From positions 80,001 to 144,000 of the forward strand of contig CAUZXS010000142.1 of assembly GCA_963585895.1 (NCBI GenBank): 64,000 nucleotides of DNA, read 5' to 3'. Below, piece after piece: positions 63,957 to 64,000 of the stretch; position 1 is the stretch's first letter, and each line of letters opens with the position of its first letter. The DNA comes from Sepioteuthis lessoniana (Eukaryota > Mollusca > Cephalopoda > Myopsida > Loliginidae). A program made the position numbers and the translations under genes. The notes under the pieces are model-generated. The model saw only the letters and a program-made list of their open reading frames with translations, did not search any database and was not told the origin of the DNA.

Positions 63957-64000
63957 TCACATCCACTGGTCAACCTTTCTATCTGGGATTTTTATGTTGA

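Overview
This is repeat-dominated metazoan nuclear DNA in which I find no convincing intact protein-coding gene. It is AT-rich. It is full of long (GA)n, (TA)n, (CA)n and (ATCT)n microsatellites and minisatellites, tRNA-headed SINEs, decayed LINE 3' ends and internally deleted mariner transposons. The mix of several tRNA-derived SINE families, RTE-type LINE remnants and very long GA/ATCT microsatellites looks most like a coleoid cephalopod (squid or cuttlefish). That is inference from repeat style; another repeat-rich invertebrate is possible. The long Leu/Ser, Ile/Tyr and Arg/Glu reading frames are translations of microsatellites, not genes.

Layout: 0-6 kb holds composite repeats, a GA microsatellite and a nested SINE. 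6-16 kb holds GC-rich Element-I copies, two related LTR-like segments, a mariner-type HTH remnant, a ~430-bp near-perfect palindrome, the first deleted mariner and an RTE LINE 3' end. 16-30 kb holds SINE-A/B insertions, mariner HTH remnants, GA and ATCT microsatellites, a possible GPCR-like fragment and tandem tRNA-like modules. 31-35 kb is an 89-bp satellite followed by a 70/71-bp satellite and a dimeric composite repeat. 35-45 kb has three tandem 3' ends of an RLE-type LINE, three deleted mariners and a chimeric SINE. 46-53 kb has RTE remnants and 29-bp and 36-bp minisatellites. 54-64 kb has another deleted mariner, a 123-bp in-frame tandem repeat, an RNase H-type LINE end, SINE foldbacks and, at the right edge, a CpG-rich spot with ETS and CRE motifs that could be a promoter.

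The main theme is modularity. One 3' hairpin module (TGGCAT...AACC...GGTT...ATGCCA, here the 'HP tail') ends at least three kinds of element with different heads: the tRNA-headed SINE-A, Composite-1 (an unidentified GC-rich ~230-bp head plus a ~56-bp internal array) and Composite-2 (a related head and a diverged tail). The same module has been amplified into 89-bp satellites at four loci. SINE-B shares the middle of SINE-A, and one A/B chimera has its own 14-bp target-site duplication, so module exchange is visible in the sequence itself. In all six mariner-1 copies long enough to judge, the region that should carry the first catalytic Asp is missing at the same place, and a telomere-like TTAGGG run or its remnant marks the joint.

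Names such as SINE-A, Composite-1, Element-I and mariner-1 are labels made up for this window, not database names. Sense strand for composites is head to HP tail.
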